Shown piece after piece: positions 9,103-21,684 of a stretch of 64,000 nucleotides of DNA. Origin of the DNA: Entophlyctis helioformis (lineage: Eukaryota; Chytridiomycota; Chytridiomycetes; Chytridiales; Chytriomycetaceae); assembly GCA_025526915.1 (NCBI GenBank), contig JAHLKH010000033.1, positions 119,514 through 183,513 of the forward strand, given 5' to 3'. The notes under the pieces are model-generated. The model did no database searches and was not told where the DNA came from. It saw only the letters and a program-made list of their open reading frames with translations. Every line of letters starts with the position of its first letter. The first letter of the stretch is position 1. The position numbers and the translations under genes were made by a program.

Positions 9103-12100
9103 TCAGTCCTTGGCACCACCGCCGCCCGACGCCCGCCGAGCCCAGAGAGCCGCCTTGCTCGGGATGCAGGCCGCATCAAATGCCGACGCAACGCGTTTGG
9201 CCGTCTCGCGCCAGATAAACAGCGGCCGCGCAGACGCATCGGCGGTCATCGTGTATGCATGCAGCCGGCTGTACCACACACCGATCGGCTGGGTGTCGAC
9301 ATTGACGCGAATCAGGTTGTTGAGGTTGCGTTCAGACACGCGCGGCCGTCTGACAAACATGCCAACGGGTGCTCCGCGATGGCTCACTGACGATGCAGTC
9401 GACGCAACAGACGACTGGCTGCGTAGTCGGTTGATGCCCAGCACGAGCGACGACGACGGGACAGAGGGATCGAGCGGCAGAACCGGCCAGACCTGGTCAT
9501 CAAACGCAGCAGCAGCGCGATGGGCAGCAAAGGTGTAACGACGCTTGACGAGAAGATCAATGAGCAGGTTGCAAACCTCGATGGCAGGAATGCGGCCACC
9601 GTGTGCATCGGTGTACGCCTGCACAGCTGCCACCGCAAGTCCAATGTATCCACTCGACCGCCGCATCGCCTTGTACTGCTGGCGAGCGAGCGTGCCGTGG
9701 CGGTTGGCGACGACGCGTGCAGACGCAGTGTCGGTGACAGAGAGTGGATGGCGCGACGCAGACGGCGAGAGAATGCCGATATGTTCGGCACAGAGCCGCA
9801 CGATCTGCGCGAGTGTCCATGGAGTCGGCGCGTGGCCAGTCTGCCGCAACGCCGTGTAGTGAGCATGCACAGCAGACAGCCAGCCGGGCATGGACGGATT
9901 CACTTTGCGGATCCTGCGGCAGAGCGTGTGGGCGTGGACGTAGTCGAGGACCGTCTTGTCCGTGGTTGGGAAGGCGTCCACGATACACGACGGGTCGATA
10001 TCGAGATCATACAGACACGCAGCATACGCACGCAGCAGCTCGATCGGCGGGCTCTTGCGTTCCTGCCCTGGCGCTTCGCGTCTGTTGAGCACCGTGCCAT
10101 CAGCAGCAAGCTGCACGCTCACACCAAGCGCGCGGAACGCTTGCCGGGCCCACACGATGCCCTCGCTGGGTACGCCCTGGTCACGGCAGAACAGCACCAA
10201 CGCAGCATAATCTTGGCCGCTGTGCACAACGCCTTCGGCATTCGACCCCAAGATCGCTTGCTGGGCTCCGAGCGCAACCATGCTGCTTTTGGCGTACACC
10301 AGTGCAGTCGCCTCGCTCCCGCCATCCACCGTGCCCGCGATGCCGTCGATCCATGCACAGACGCTCGCCCGCGGCACGCCCGCAGCCACCTGCACCGCAG
10401 CAATCCACGTCACCGTATCCGAGTGCACACGGCCGCCCAGCCGCGACAGCCGAGTGCACCAGCGTGCAGCCGTCTCGCCATCACCGCGTCGCACAAACTC
10501 CCAGACGAGATCCTGCACCGCCAGCACGCTGGGACGGTAACCAAACTCGGCCAGATCCGTGTATAGGGCATCGAGCACATCGGCATGCTCCGGATGCCTC
10601 GCCAGCGTGGTCATGTAGGCAGTCACCACTGGCTGAGAGGGCCACACGCCGTACGAGCGTGTGGCAAGATCGTAGATCTCGCGGGCATGGAGGACATCGC
10701 CGAGCGACAGGCACAGCGAGAGGAGTGTGTCAATGAGTGGCTGGAGCAGGCCGCTCTGGGGATGCGCAGAGACGTCCTTGAAGATGCGGATCGCAAAACG
10801 AAGGTGCCGCGGATCAGCGCGTGTGAGGTAAGGGTGTCCAGCATGGCGAGACCGATGCTGCGCGTCCGAGAGCGAGACGACTGGCAGTGTCTTGGACTCT
10901 GCCGGTGACGCAGGCGAGAGGTCGGAGCCCGAGGCAGCAGACAAGACAGCTCGGAAAAGACTGTCCTGGACGATCGACGGCAGCTGCAGGCCGAGATTCG
11001 AGACCGACGTGTAGAGCCGCTCAGCAGCATCAAAGTCGCTGCTGTCGATCGCGTCTAGAACCTCGAGTGCCAGCCGATGTGCCTGCACCAACGACTGGTA
11101 CGTCTGCCATGTCCGCGACCGCGACCCAGCGGTTTCCAGAACACCGTCACCGTTGCTGCTGCCACCGCCCGCTTCCTCGCTGTCGCCAGCACGACTGTCC
11201 CGGCCACCCTCGGCGTCCGCATCAAACATGGCCGCCAGGCTGTGAAACTCTGCATGTGCCGTGAACAGCATGTAGTGTGCCTTCAAGGCACACACGAGAG
11301 CCACGTTATCGGCATGCACGCCATCAGCCCGCATGCGCACAAACCACCGGACCGTCGCCTCCCACTGGCGATCGCGCAGACACGCCGCCATCACTTGCGT
11401 GTAGATGCGGGCGTCGCGGTCAAAGCCAGCGCGTTTCATCTTGCCCAGCATCTGGCTGGCAGCATCGACGCGGTTAGCGGCGCACAGGCCACGGATCAGC
11501 ACGGCATAGACATGGCGGTCCTTTTCGACGCGCAGGGCGTTCATGGACGCCTCGACGTTGAGTGCCTCGTTGATGTCGCCGCGGCTGACCCACATCTCGA
11601 TGAGCGCGCGAAAGGCTTGCAGGGGCGGCATTTTCCCGCTCATGGCGAGCTTGCCAAACCAGAGCATGGAGCCCTCGACAGCGCCGACCATGCAGCAGTG
11701 CTGTATGAGCCAGGTGTACAGGCTGGGCACGGCGGTCGTCGACATGGCGGGGAAGCGGCGGTCGATGTTGGCGATCCACTTTTCGGCCGTGTCGAGCTGG
11801 TTCGAGGTGCATGCGGCAAGGGCCATGTGGAAGAAGAGCCGCCACGGGAGATGGTGCGGCGCGACATTGAGCGAGCGGAGATGGGCCATCCAGCGCTTGG
11901 CTTCAGGGTACGCACGGTCGGGCGGCAGCGACTCTGCGGCACACTTGATGAGCGCGTTGACGACGAGGACGTCTGGGTGCACCAGCGCGTCGTCTTGGTC
12001 GCTTTGGCCGTCGTCGTGATCGTGATCGTTGTTGCTTGCTGCTGTTGCTGCTGTTGCTGCTGTTGCTGCTGTTGCTGTTTGAGCGCAGGCCGCGATGGAC

Positions 12101-12721
12101 GCTGCGGTGGGGCACGATGCCCAGCGCCATGAGGTGCGGGAGGTCGTCGCGGTCGTCGCGGCCGTCGCGATCGGCGGGCAGCAGCAAGCGCACTTGAAGG
12201 AGCTCGTCAAAGGCGGCGACGGCGCGGTCGTAGGCGCGGTTGTATGCGAGCAGGATGGCGAGCGAGCGCAGGGCGGCGGGCGTGCGGGTGGGCAGACGCA
12301 GATGGCGCATCTCGGCCAGCACGGCGCGCGCGCGGGCGAGCCTGTCGGCGGGCGAGCGGCCGTGCTTGGCCAGCAGGAACAGAAGGCGGTCGAAGGCGGC
12401 GGGCGGCCAGCGGGCACGCTCGGCGGCAGGCGTCTGCGCAAACACGGGCCAGGCGTCGCCGATCCTGGGCGGCAGCCTCGCCGGCGGTGCGGCCGTGGCC
12501 GTCGTGGCCGTCGTGGTCGTCGTGGACGTGGCCGCTTTGGAATGTTCGTGTCGTGTCGTGGTGGTCGTGGTCGTGGTCGTGCTGCTGCTGCTTCTGGTCG
12601 TGGTGCGACTGGCGGTGGTGGCCAGCGAGCGCAGCTGTAGGCGCAGACGGGCGGGCGACGGGCGTGCACACTCGCACGGCTGCAGGCGCGGCGTGGGCGG
12701 CCTCGGCGGCCTCGGCGGCAT
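9103..12721 (-). CDS. Pentatricopeptide-repeat (PPR) protein, probably mitochondrial; one frame break
   Basis: A protein of about 1200 residues. The N-terminal part reads from ATG 12721 (MPPRPPRPPTPRLQP) with an Arg/Ser/Ala-rich, acid-poor leader typical of mitochondrial targeting. It continues in one frame to about 12080. Past a CAGCAGCAA repeat (about 12031-12080) the coding continues in another frame to the stop at 9103, so a one-base indel or an unseen intron lies in the repeat. PPR-type helix pairs are visible at roughly residues 300-470 (PSLYTWLIQHCCMVGAVEG, HVYAVLIRGLCAANRVDAAS, RIYTQVMAACLRDRQWEATV). PPR proteins bind organelle RNA, so a role in mitochondrial RNA processing or translation is inferred. 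The gene diverges from YME2 across 167 bp. Confidence 0.78.
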
Positions 12722-12888
12722 GTGCAGGCGAAGGCGAAGGCGAAGGCGTCAGCGGCTTTCCGCGATCGCGGCCAACGGCGACAAGCACAAAGCGCGCGAC
12801 CGCGACGACCGCAAGGACGACGACTACGACCACAACCACGACCACAAGGACAACCACAAGGACAACCACACGCACGGCCACGACGCGC
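12722..12888. promoter_or_regulatory. Shared upstream region of PPR gene and YME2
   Basis: The 167 bp between the two divergent start codons probably hold both promoters. The sequence is low-complexity (GACCACAACCACAAGGACAA-type runs), and no TATA box is evident. Both neighbours are mitochondrial proteins, so co-expression is plausible. Confidence 0.4.
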
Positions 12889-15800
12889 ATGCTGCCCCTG
12901 CTCCTGCCCCGCCTGCCGCCCCGCGTGCGCACGGGCCTGCTGCCTGCGCGCTTCTCGGTGCACGCCGCGGCGGCCACGGCGGCCTCACGGCGTCTGCTGG
13001 TGCACGGCGCCGGCCTGCCTGCGACGCCTGCCACTGCCCAGGCCCTTGCCCGCCACTTGGTGCGTCAGCCTGCCTGCTACTGCCTGCTACCACCACCGCC
13101 GCCGCCGCCTACTCACCACCACCTACTCACCACCACCTACTCACCACCACCGCCTGCCCAGTCCTCGTCCGCAGCTCCGCCGCCGCCGCCAAGCGCCAAG
13201 CCCAAGCCGGTGGCCGCGGCCGCAGACGTCGACGACGTGGTCCACGTCACCACCGGCGCGGCCGTCGACGCCAAGACCGAGACCGAGCTCGACGCGCCGC
13301 CGCCGCCCGCCGGCCCGATCGAGAACCCAGACTATGCGCGCGGCACCATCTGGCTCGACAACATCTTCCCCTTCAAATGGGGCAGCCTGCTCGACCCACG
13401 CACGCTGCTCATCCGCCGCTACGCCGACCGCTTCGTCAAGGACGAGGCGTGGCGTCGCCTGATCCCCGCCACGTTCCCCGGCAACGCAGAGTTCCAGTTC
13501 CGCGAGGCCGTGCCCAACCGCAAGGAGGGCGGCCTGTACCTCAAGTTCAAGTACAAGGGCGGCACCATCGAGGAGGCTGTCGAGGCCATCCGCGAGCATA
13601 TCCAGACCGAGCGCATCCGCTCCGTGTTCAATCTGGCGCCGATCAATGCCTACCAGGTCAAGGTGCGTTGCGTCGCATCGCTGTCAGTGTTACTGTTACT
13701 CGTGTTGGTGCACTCTATGCCCGTTGGCTGCCTTCCAAGCAAGCCACTCACTCACTCACTCGCCTTGCTCCTGTGCATGCACTTGTGCGCCGCGTGACGC
13801 GCAACAGGGCCGTCCGTGGATCGAAGACATGGTGTCGCGCGTGCCGTCGGCGCGGCTGCATGTCGAGTTTCATGGCCCCGACCTCACCGTCGAGCAGCTG
13901 TTCCGCGAGTTTAGAAACTTTGGCCGCATCATGGACATTACGCCGCAGCCGTCCACGTCCAAGGAAGTGCCGCGCTACGCGTCGGTCGAGTTTGTGCGCA
14001 AGCGGTCGGCCACCAGTGCACGCAACTGCATCCACGGCGAGTTTATTGACGGCACGCGCGTCTTTATCGGCTACGAAAAGGTGCGCGTGTGCTGCTTGTG
14101 TTGGGAGCATCGTCCGTGTGGCTGGCTGGCTGTCTGTCCAGTTTGTTTCTGGCTCTGACACGCGCGCATCATGCTCTTTAATCTGTCCGGCATATACAGA
14201 AGCAGAACCCGTTCTTCTTCTGGACATGGGCCATGGCCAACCTGCGCATCTCGATCCCGATTGCGCTCGCGCTGGCTGCGGGCATCACCTACATTGTGTT
14301 TGACCCGCTGCGCGTGTTCTCAATCACGAACAAGATCACGGGCCGGTTCTCGCTGGAAAAGTACGCCGAGTCGGCCGAAGAGCTGTGGTCCGTGACGTCG
14401 TCGTCGCTCATGGCGACGCTGTTTGGCGGCAGCGGCAAGCGCCACCACCGTGCGGCGCGCAGCTCGATCGGCTGGGAGGAGCGCGAGAAGGAGGAGAAGC
14501 GGCTCGAGCAGCATTTCAAGCAGACGCCAGACTCGCTTGTGCTGGTGAGCGGGCCCAAGGGGTCTGGCAAGTCTGACCTCGTTCGCAAGGCGCTTGAACA
14601 CCACAAGTGCGTTTTTGCTTGTTGTTTTGGTGTCTCCCGACGTGTTTGTGGGTCAATGTGGATGCTGGGCCGTGACTGACTGGTAGGGGATGCCGACACC
14701 GATGCTCGTACAGGAACAAGGTCGTGATCCACTGCGCCGATCTGGTCGGCCAGCTGGACCACGTGCTGCTGTCGCGTCTGGCGTCGCAGGTGGGCTTCTT
14801 CCCGTCGTTTGGCTTCATGACGCAGATCTCGACGTTTGTCGATGCGCTCATCACGGCGACGACGGGAGCCAAGGCGGGCTTAAGCACCACGAACGAGGGC
14901 GAGATCCGCAAGATCCTCGAGTGCCTCACGGACGCGGTCACGGACCTCACGGTCAAGCAGCGCGCGGCGCGTGCGCGTGCGCTGGCTGAGCTTGCGAACA
15001 GGTCGGCCGACGACGATGTGAACGAGCCTGGCGCGCTGCTCAGCGGCGGCGGTAGTGGCAGTGCGGTTGTGGTGCCGGACGTCGAGTACCCGGTCATTGT
15101 CATTGACGACTACCTCGGCAAGGAGAACGCGCGCGGACACATGCTCGCCAAGGTGATTTCCGAGTGGGCAGCGGTGGTCAGCACGCAGCTGCGGGTCGCG
15201 CACGTGGTGTTTGTGTCGGACAACCCGGCGGCGGTGCGCGAGCTCGGCAAGGCGGTGCCCACCAAGAGCGTCGAGACGTTTACGCTGCGCGACGCGACGC
15301 CCGAGTCGGCCATGGCGTATGTGCGTCGCCGGCTGCCCGAGGTGCCTGCGGCGACGCTGCGGCCCATGCTCGATGTCCTTGGCGGGCGGCTGCACGACCT
15401 GGACCTCTTTGTGCAGAAAGTCAAGGCGGGCCAGGAGCCAGAGAGTAAGTGGCTTGGCGTGTCTTGGCCTGTGTCGCGTGTCCTTCATACTCTCCTTTCC
15501 CCCATCCATCCATCCATCCATCCATCATCCATCCATCCATCCATCCATCCATCCATCCATCCATCCATCATCCATCCATCCATCCATCCATCCATCCATC
15601 CATCCATCCATCCATCCATCCATCCATCCATCCATCCATCCATCCACCCATCCATCCATCCATCCATCTCGTACTCACATGCGGACGCATGCACACAGAT
15701 GCGTTCAAGGACATGGTGCACCGGTCCATCACGGAGCTGCGCAAGATTGGTCTGGGCGAGGACACGGACCCAGCGACGACGGCCGCCACGCACCCGTGGT

Positions 15801-16318
15801 CGCCGGTGCAGTTCTGGAAGATTGTGTCGACGCTGTCGGCGGCGCCGACGGTGCCGTTTGACGCGCTGGTCGCGCACCCGGTGTTCCGGCTGGACGCGAC
15901 GCCGCTGCACCTCATGGAGCGCGACGGGCTGGTTGTGCTCGTGCACGAGAACGGACGGGCCGTCAGCGTGGCGCCCGGCAAGCCCATCTACCGCGCAGCG
16001 TTCCGCGCCATGACGGACGACGCGGCGCTTGTGGCCAGCATGGGCATTGTGACGGCCAAGACGCTCGTCAAGGCCGAGGAGGCCCGTGTGCGCGGCATCG
16101 AAGACGAGATGCGCGTGCTGGCGGGCGTTGTGGAGTCGGCGGCCGCCGGCGGCGTGCTCGGCAATGCCATCCTGGGCAGCAGCACGCACTCGGAGGTGCG
16201 TCGTCGGCTCGAGTTCCTCGCCACGCTCCTTGGCGAGAGCACCCGCAAGATTGCTGCGTGGACCGACGACGAAAACAAGTACAAGAAAATGCTCAAGCTG
16301 CCCGAGCCGTCTTCATGA
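12889..16318 (+). CDS. YME2: Mitochondrial escape protein 2 (RNA12 family)
   Basis: Inner-membrane protein of mitochondria with matrix RRM and intermembrane AAA-like parts, involved in mtDNA escape and nucleoid maintenance in yeast. Exons are 12889-13662, 13808-14080, 14200-14606, 14714-15444 and 15699-16318, phase-consistent for 934 codons. An optional 102-bp intron at 13060-13161 (phase 0, repeated CTACTCACC) would remove a Pro/His-rich insert. Visible: mitochondrial leader, the conserved block [14 protein letters not shown], an RRM from about residue 270 ([20 protein letters not shown]), a membrane span near 362-383, and a Walker A GPKGSGKS near 466-473. The Asp-rich [17 protein letters not shown] fits a Walker B region. 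The yeast protein is 850 residues. A (CCAT)n microsatellite fills intron 15445-15698. Confidence 0.92.
15502..15668. repeat. (CCAT)n microsatellite in YME2 intron
   Basis: About 167 bp of CCATC/CCAT tetranucleotide repeat with a few one-base slips, lying wholly inside the last YME2 intron. The flanking donor (AGTAAGTGG) and acceptor (CACACAG) are intact. Confidence 0.95.
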
Positions 16319-16366
16319 TCAAAGTAGCGCACGCGCAATAAAACGCGCGTCTGTCTGGGACTGTAT

Positions 16367-19300
16367 TTACATTAGGGTGAAGTGGGTGACGTGACGGACG
16401 GTGTGGCGGGCCGTTGCAGGTGTTGGTGCTGGTGCTGGCAACGACTGTGTGCCATGGTCGTCGTGTTGAGCATCCCACAGCGACACAATCGACGACAGGG
16501 ACGACAGCGGCGATATCTGCGCGATCGGCGGCACACTCGGCGCCGACTCTTTCGGCTGGTCTCGGGGGTCTCGGTGTTCGAGTCGGTGCGACGGCAGCGA
16601 GTGGTCGCGTGGCGGTATAACAACCTCTCGCGACGGCATCGACGACAACGAGCCGCCGCCATTACCACCGACAGGGGGAACAGGAGGAGCAGGAGCAGGA
16701 GCAGGAGCGGGCCGCTTAAGTACATGTTTGCGAATGTGCACAAACAGGGTCGAGAAGCGCAGCCGCTCTCCTTTCGCGTTGTACAGGGGCACGTGTCTGT
16801 AGCCTATGGAGCCAAAGCCATTCGATGCCAGTGCGTGAGTCCCCTGCTGCCACCGTCCACCACACACAAACACACACGAGCACACACACACCTTGTTCGA
16901 GCGAGCCGAGGAGAATGGAATAGCATCCGACAAGGTTGGTGGCGACACGCGAATCGGCGTCAATGACCTGTATGCGCAGAAAGGCGAGCTCGGGCCGCTC
17001 GACCATGAACTTGCATTCCTCGTTCCATGTGGTGGATAGCCCCTTGGGCCGCACGGACCGCGTATGGAACTTGGCCGTGCTGTACACGTTACCGTTGACG
17101 GGCGGTGCAGACGCGGATGCGGACCCAGACGCAGTCGCGGATGCGGATGCCACGGGCGGGAATGCGTCCGGGGAGATCAGCTCAAGATCGACGTACGGGT
17201 TGATGGCGTCGGTGGCGAGCGTGTCCATGGGTTTCGGCAACTGCTGGGCCGAGATGACCTGCGCAACGCGTCAGCAGAAGCCACACAAGCAACAGATGCG
17301 ACAGATGCGACAGATGCAGCGTACCTTGATGACGAGCATCATGGCGTCCGTGGGTGCCGCAGCTGTTGACGAGACATCCGCAAGCAGGCTCGGCGGCCGC
17401 AGCACGTAGCCACACCGGCCGTTGATATCAAACAGTGCCTGGTTCAGCTGCATCGCCTTGTCTGTGCCACAATCGAGCACGCACGCATGCATCGGCCCGA
17501 GCGTCAGTCTCCCACTACTCACTCACCAACATGCACGCGTGCCACTCACCAAACGTCTGGAAGTTGAGTGCAACCATCTGCGAGCCAGCAAACCAGTGCG
17601 GCACGGGGTCGTAGTTGGTGGACGTGAACCGGATGATGGACGGGTACACGCGTGTGAGATGCGTCAGGTTATGGGCACGCATGTCCGCACACTGTTTGGC
17701 GAGTATGGTGTGTGCCCGCGACTCGCTGATCGAGTACATGGCGTCCGGCTTGATCGCGTCTGCCATGCCCGTCGTGTGTCAGTGGTGGCGGCAGGGCACG
17801 GCATGCGTTTGTGGGCGTCAAGGTGAGAAAAGTGAACGTACTGGGCACAAGCGTTGATCCGTGTAAGCTGACACTGACGCAGTAGACAACAAGGTCAGAC
17901 AGTGCGCGGCCGATCGGCACTTTGGGCGGCTTGACCGGCAGACTTGGCTCCGTCGGTTCGGTCTCGCCACCACCACCAGTGCCAGTGCCGACACCAGTGC
18001 CAGTCGCCGCGATCGTCGTGCCCAGGGTGGCAGAGGCGACTGGTGGCGATCCAATCCCGTTGCCCATACTGCCCCGGCCGCTTGTGAAGCTGGATGCAGT
18101 GTCGACTGCACCACCGACTGCACTGTCCGCAGGTACAGCAACAGGCACCGCTGCACCCGCGCTTGTCTCCACACGCGTGTCCTCGACATCAATCGCCACA
18201 TCGTACGTGTATCCATCACTGTCGGTCGTCGCGCTGGCTGCGCTTACAACAGGCGGCGCACTCAGCGCAACCGGCACGACCGTCCTGGCCGTCTTGAACC
18301 GGCCGGCAACCTGTGCACCGCCACCAATGCTGGTGTACCCCGTGCCACCGACACCGCCGAGGAGCGCGAGCCCGTACGCCGATGCCCCTGGCAGTACAGC
18401 CGATCGCGGCAGTGTCCCTCCGCCCGTGCTTGCCGAAACACTGCTGCTCGGTGGTGGTGGCGGCGATGGCGATGGCGATGTAGACGGTATCGCACTTGCC
18501 GACGCAACAGACGCGACTGACGCTATGCTCGCTTTATGCGTGAGGCTCATGACCGGCGTCGAGGGCGGCCGGCCTATCCGTCCAATCGACAGCCGTCTGC
18601 CGCCACCGCCATTCCCATTCCCATTCCCATTCCCATTGCCGTTTCCGTTTCCGTTTCCGTTGCCGGTGACACTCCCATTCCCGCTGACAGTGCTAGTACG
18701 TGCAAGGCCGCTCGATGGCCCGCCATCAAGACCCGGCTCCTCGTCCGATTCGTACTCGACCTGCCCAGGCGTAGACTTTTTCGCCTGCCACACCAGCACG
18801 ATCAGAGTCTCTCTCCAGCCGCCCATACACGCAGACACACACACACACACACACACACGCCAGCACACACAAACGCATACCTTGACAATAACACGCCGTT
18901 TAAGCTCAGCAGGCGAGGGTATCATACCACCACTGCCACCGCCACCGCCGCCAACAGGTTCAAGCAGAAGCGCGTCGCCAAACACCTCGCGGATGATGCG
19001 CGCCATGGTATCCTGCTGCGGAATCGTGCAGTGCACTTCGAGCGACAGGATGAGGGGGTAGTCGGACGCGGCAAACGCGTATGTGGCAATCGCTTGCGCC
19101 ACGTCGCGGAACATGAGCTTCGAGGTGAGCGTGCGGCCGTGGTAGATGAGCGGCTGGCCATTCGGGCCGTCCCAGCAGTCCACTGGGTCTCCACGCAGGA
19201 CAGAGCATTGGTGCGCCAATCGCCCGTAGCAAGGCAGCGCGTCAGCACGCCAGCCAAGAAACGCAACAACAACAAGAGAAGCAAAAGGAACAGCAACTGC

Positions 19301-21684
19301 AGTAAAACTCACGCTCGACACAGCGGCACCCTTTTTGCAGCGCGCGAATGTAGCCCTCCACGGAGCTCTTGCCCGTGATCTGGTCGCCGAGTAGGTACGT
19401 GTTGTGCGACGTGCTCACAAAGTACTCGGGCAGCGGGCGGGTCATGTCCTGGTGCACGGCCATGTGGCTCTTTTTGAGCACCGAGTTGCGTGCCGACATG
19501 AGGAACGCGGTAAAGTGCTCCACATCCATGAGACCGGTCTCGGGCGACTTGAATTTGTCGTACGTGGCCTGGCAGCGGGCCGGCGACCAGTCCACGTGCT
19601 GGATGTGGACGAGAAAGTCGGCAAAGGCTTGCGCCGTGAGCGTCGACTGGTTGTGGGCGTGGCCGTGTCGATGGCCGTGGCCGTGCGAGTGGCTGCGGTT
19701 GTGGGAGTGGCTGTGGGATTGGGCGTGTTGGTGGCTGCTGCGGCTGACGTCCAGTGCGCGATCGTCGGAAAACGACGGCTGCCGCGATCCTGCCCCTGCT
19801 CCCGTGGTGCCGACAGCTGGCCCACCAAGCTCAAGCGCCGACGGCGATTGCGACGTCAACCCAGCAGCAGCACCTCCACTGCCACTGCCAGCGCCAACAA
19901 CCGGCGACGGCGCCAATCCATTCCCAGCGGCCAGCCGCTCAAACACCTCGGCGACATCCGACCGCGACCGCAAGCCGCGGTACAGCTTCTCAAACGCATT
20001 GAACGTAAGGGACCCGCCCGGGGCGATGCTCGCCTGGCGAAACAGACTCTTGATCTCGGGCCTCGACAGGCGGAATTTGAGGCGCTTGAGGAGGTCCGTG
20101 ACCTGGTCGAGGTTGAGCCGGCTGTCTTCAGAAGCCGCGTCGTGCAGGGCGTCGGTCCAGAGCTTGCGTAGCCAGTCTGTCGTGGCAAGGTGCGGCTGGC
20201 CGTCGGCGGGCCGGTCTGTGAGGCGGCCCTTGTCGAGCTGCTCGCGGAGGAGCATGATGCCGTTGACCCAGTGGCTGCATTCCTGCGCTGATGGTGCAAC
20301 TGGATACGCGTGCGAAGCGATGTGCTGTTAGAAAAGTGTCGCGAACGAGGAGAGAGAGAGAGAGAGAGAGAGAGGAAGGAGGGCTCGTGCTTACTCAGGT
20401 TGAGTGTCTTGTACTCGCCGCCGCTCGTGTAAATGATGCTAAAGGCACGCTCTTCGTGTTCGGGCCTGCGGCCATGGTGATCAAAGGCACGGGTGTTTTG
20501 GCCGAGACGGATCTCGACAATGGAATGAAAGTCGGCCGTGGACGACTCTTTCTTCTTGGACTCCCACGAGATGCGGAGCGGCATGGAGTCGATGCGGATG
20601 AGGCGTTCGGCCGGGCGGGACGAGGCCTTGTTGGGGATCTTGATCATGGTGGTGCCGTGCGAGAGCAGCTCGTCGAGTTTGACGATACTGAGGCTGGGCG
20701 AGGGAACGGGAGATGCGGCGTTGGCAGGTGGCATGGCGGACGAAGGGGTTGGGGAGCCCGACGCGGTGCTGGCAGTGGCAGTGACAGTGACAGTGGCAGC
20801 GGCAGCAGTGTCTGGCGATTGCGCGGCTGGTGGCAGTGGTGCAGTTGCGGGTGGATCAGGCGTGGGCAGGGCCAGAGGCTGTGGTGGCAAGGGCGAGGCC
20901 AGCACGGACGGCGGGGGTGGAGATGCGGCCGGCTGCAGAGTGGCCGATGGCAACGCGGCTTGTGCACGCGGCGCAAGGTCTTGCGGCAGCTGCGGCAGCA
21001 TGGCCAATGGAAGCAAGGCGGGCGAGGCGGGTGCACAGGCGATCGGGGCGGTGCTTGCAAGCGTGGCAAGCGTGGGCGGCAGCATGGCCAACGGAGGCGA
21101 TGGCGACGGCGATGGCGACGGCGATGGCAGTGGCAGTGGCAGCGGCGACGGCGACGTGGCAGCCGGCGGGGCGGAGGCGATCTGGGCGTGGTTGTGGTGT
21201 GGCAGTGGCATGGGCAGTGACGCAGGCATTGGCAGCAGGCCGAGGGCGGACGACGGGGCCGGATTGGAAGGTGCAGCGGTGCAGATGGTGCAGCGGGTGC
21301 AGATGGTGCAGCGAGTGCAGTAGACGTCGAAGGCGCAGCCGAGAGCAGCGACGCCAGGCTGGCAGACGAGCGCAGCGGCGTCACAAAGGGCGGCGTGTGG
21401 CAGGCGTTGTCGTCGTCGTCGTCGTCGTCGTCAAAGTCGTCGAAGCCGTTGGTGGTGCCGTTGGTGGTGGTGGTGGTGGTGGTGGTGGTGGCCGATGCGT
21501 CCAAGTCGTCACGGCGCGGGCCGGCCAGGGCGGCAGCGCCAAAGAGCAGCAGGGCGGCGGTCGGCGTGGACGTGGGCGTGGATGCAGGAATGTGTGCGGG
21601 TGCAGGTGCAGGTGCAGGTGTAGGAAGAGGGGCGGACGTGCAGGCGGGGCCAGGCACGCCGAGGCCGTCGCTGTCGCTGTGCAT
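16367..21684 (-). CDS. PLC1: Phosphoinositide-specific phospholipase C (delta type)
   Basis: Hydrolyses PI(4,5)P2 to IP3 and diacylglycerol at the plasma membrane. Exons: 21684-20395, 20287-19313, 19182-18881, 18784-17842, 17759-17550, 17461-17325, 17258 to about 16889, and about 16846-16367 (last junction uncertain), roughly 1570 residues. Order: Pro/Ala-rich N-terminus, PH domain (GTTMIKI...MPLRISWE), EF-hand-like region, X box with catalytic residues in STSHNTYLLGDQITGKS, CVELDCWDG, YHGRTLTSK and LSLEVHC, a long disordered X-Y linker, Y box (MYSISESRAH; QLNQALFDINGRCGYVLRP), and C2. All catalytic residues expected for an active PLC are present. The frame is broken by one base near 21287 in a repeat (see findings). 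The PI-PLC core is conserved, but the N-terminal and X-Y extensions are unusually long. Confidence 0.92.
18836..18860. repeat. (CA)n tract in PLC intron
   Basis: A short CA-dinucleotide run in the intron between the X-box exon and the X-Y linker exon (18785-18880). Confidence 0.8.
20349..20375. repeat. (AG)n tract in PLC intron
   Basis: A run of AG dinucleotides inside the first PLC intron (20288-20394), read as a CT-rich tract on the coding strand upstream of the acceptor. Confidence 0.8.

Noticed and set aside
8538..9538. Plus-strand frames antisense to the 7-TM and PPR genes
   Set aside because: Shadow frames caused by high GC at third positions; no domain features.
12244..12888. Long plus-strand open frame upstream of YME2
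   Set aside because: Arg/Ala-rich translation antisense to the PPR gene in GC-rich DNA; YME2 homology and a mitochondrial leader begin at 12889.
12722..12963. N-terminal extension of the PPR frame to ATG 12963
   Set aside because: The extension is repeat-derived Arg/Gly/Cys sequence overlapping the YME2 start and in a different frame from the leader at 12721.
15485..15987. Frames of repeated Ser-Ile-His-Pro or Met-Asp-Gly-Trp
   Set aside because: Translations of the (CCAT)n microsatellite in the YME2 intron.
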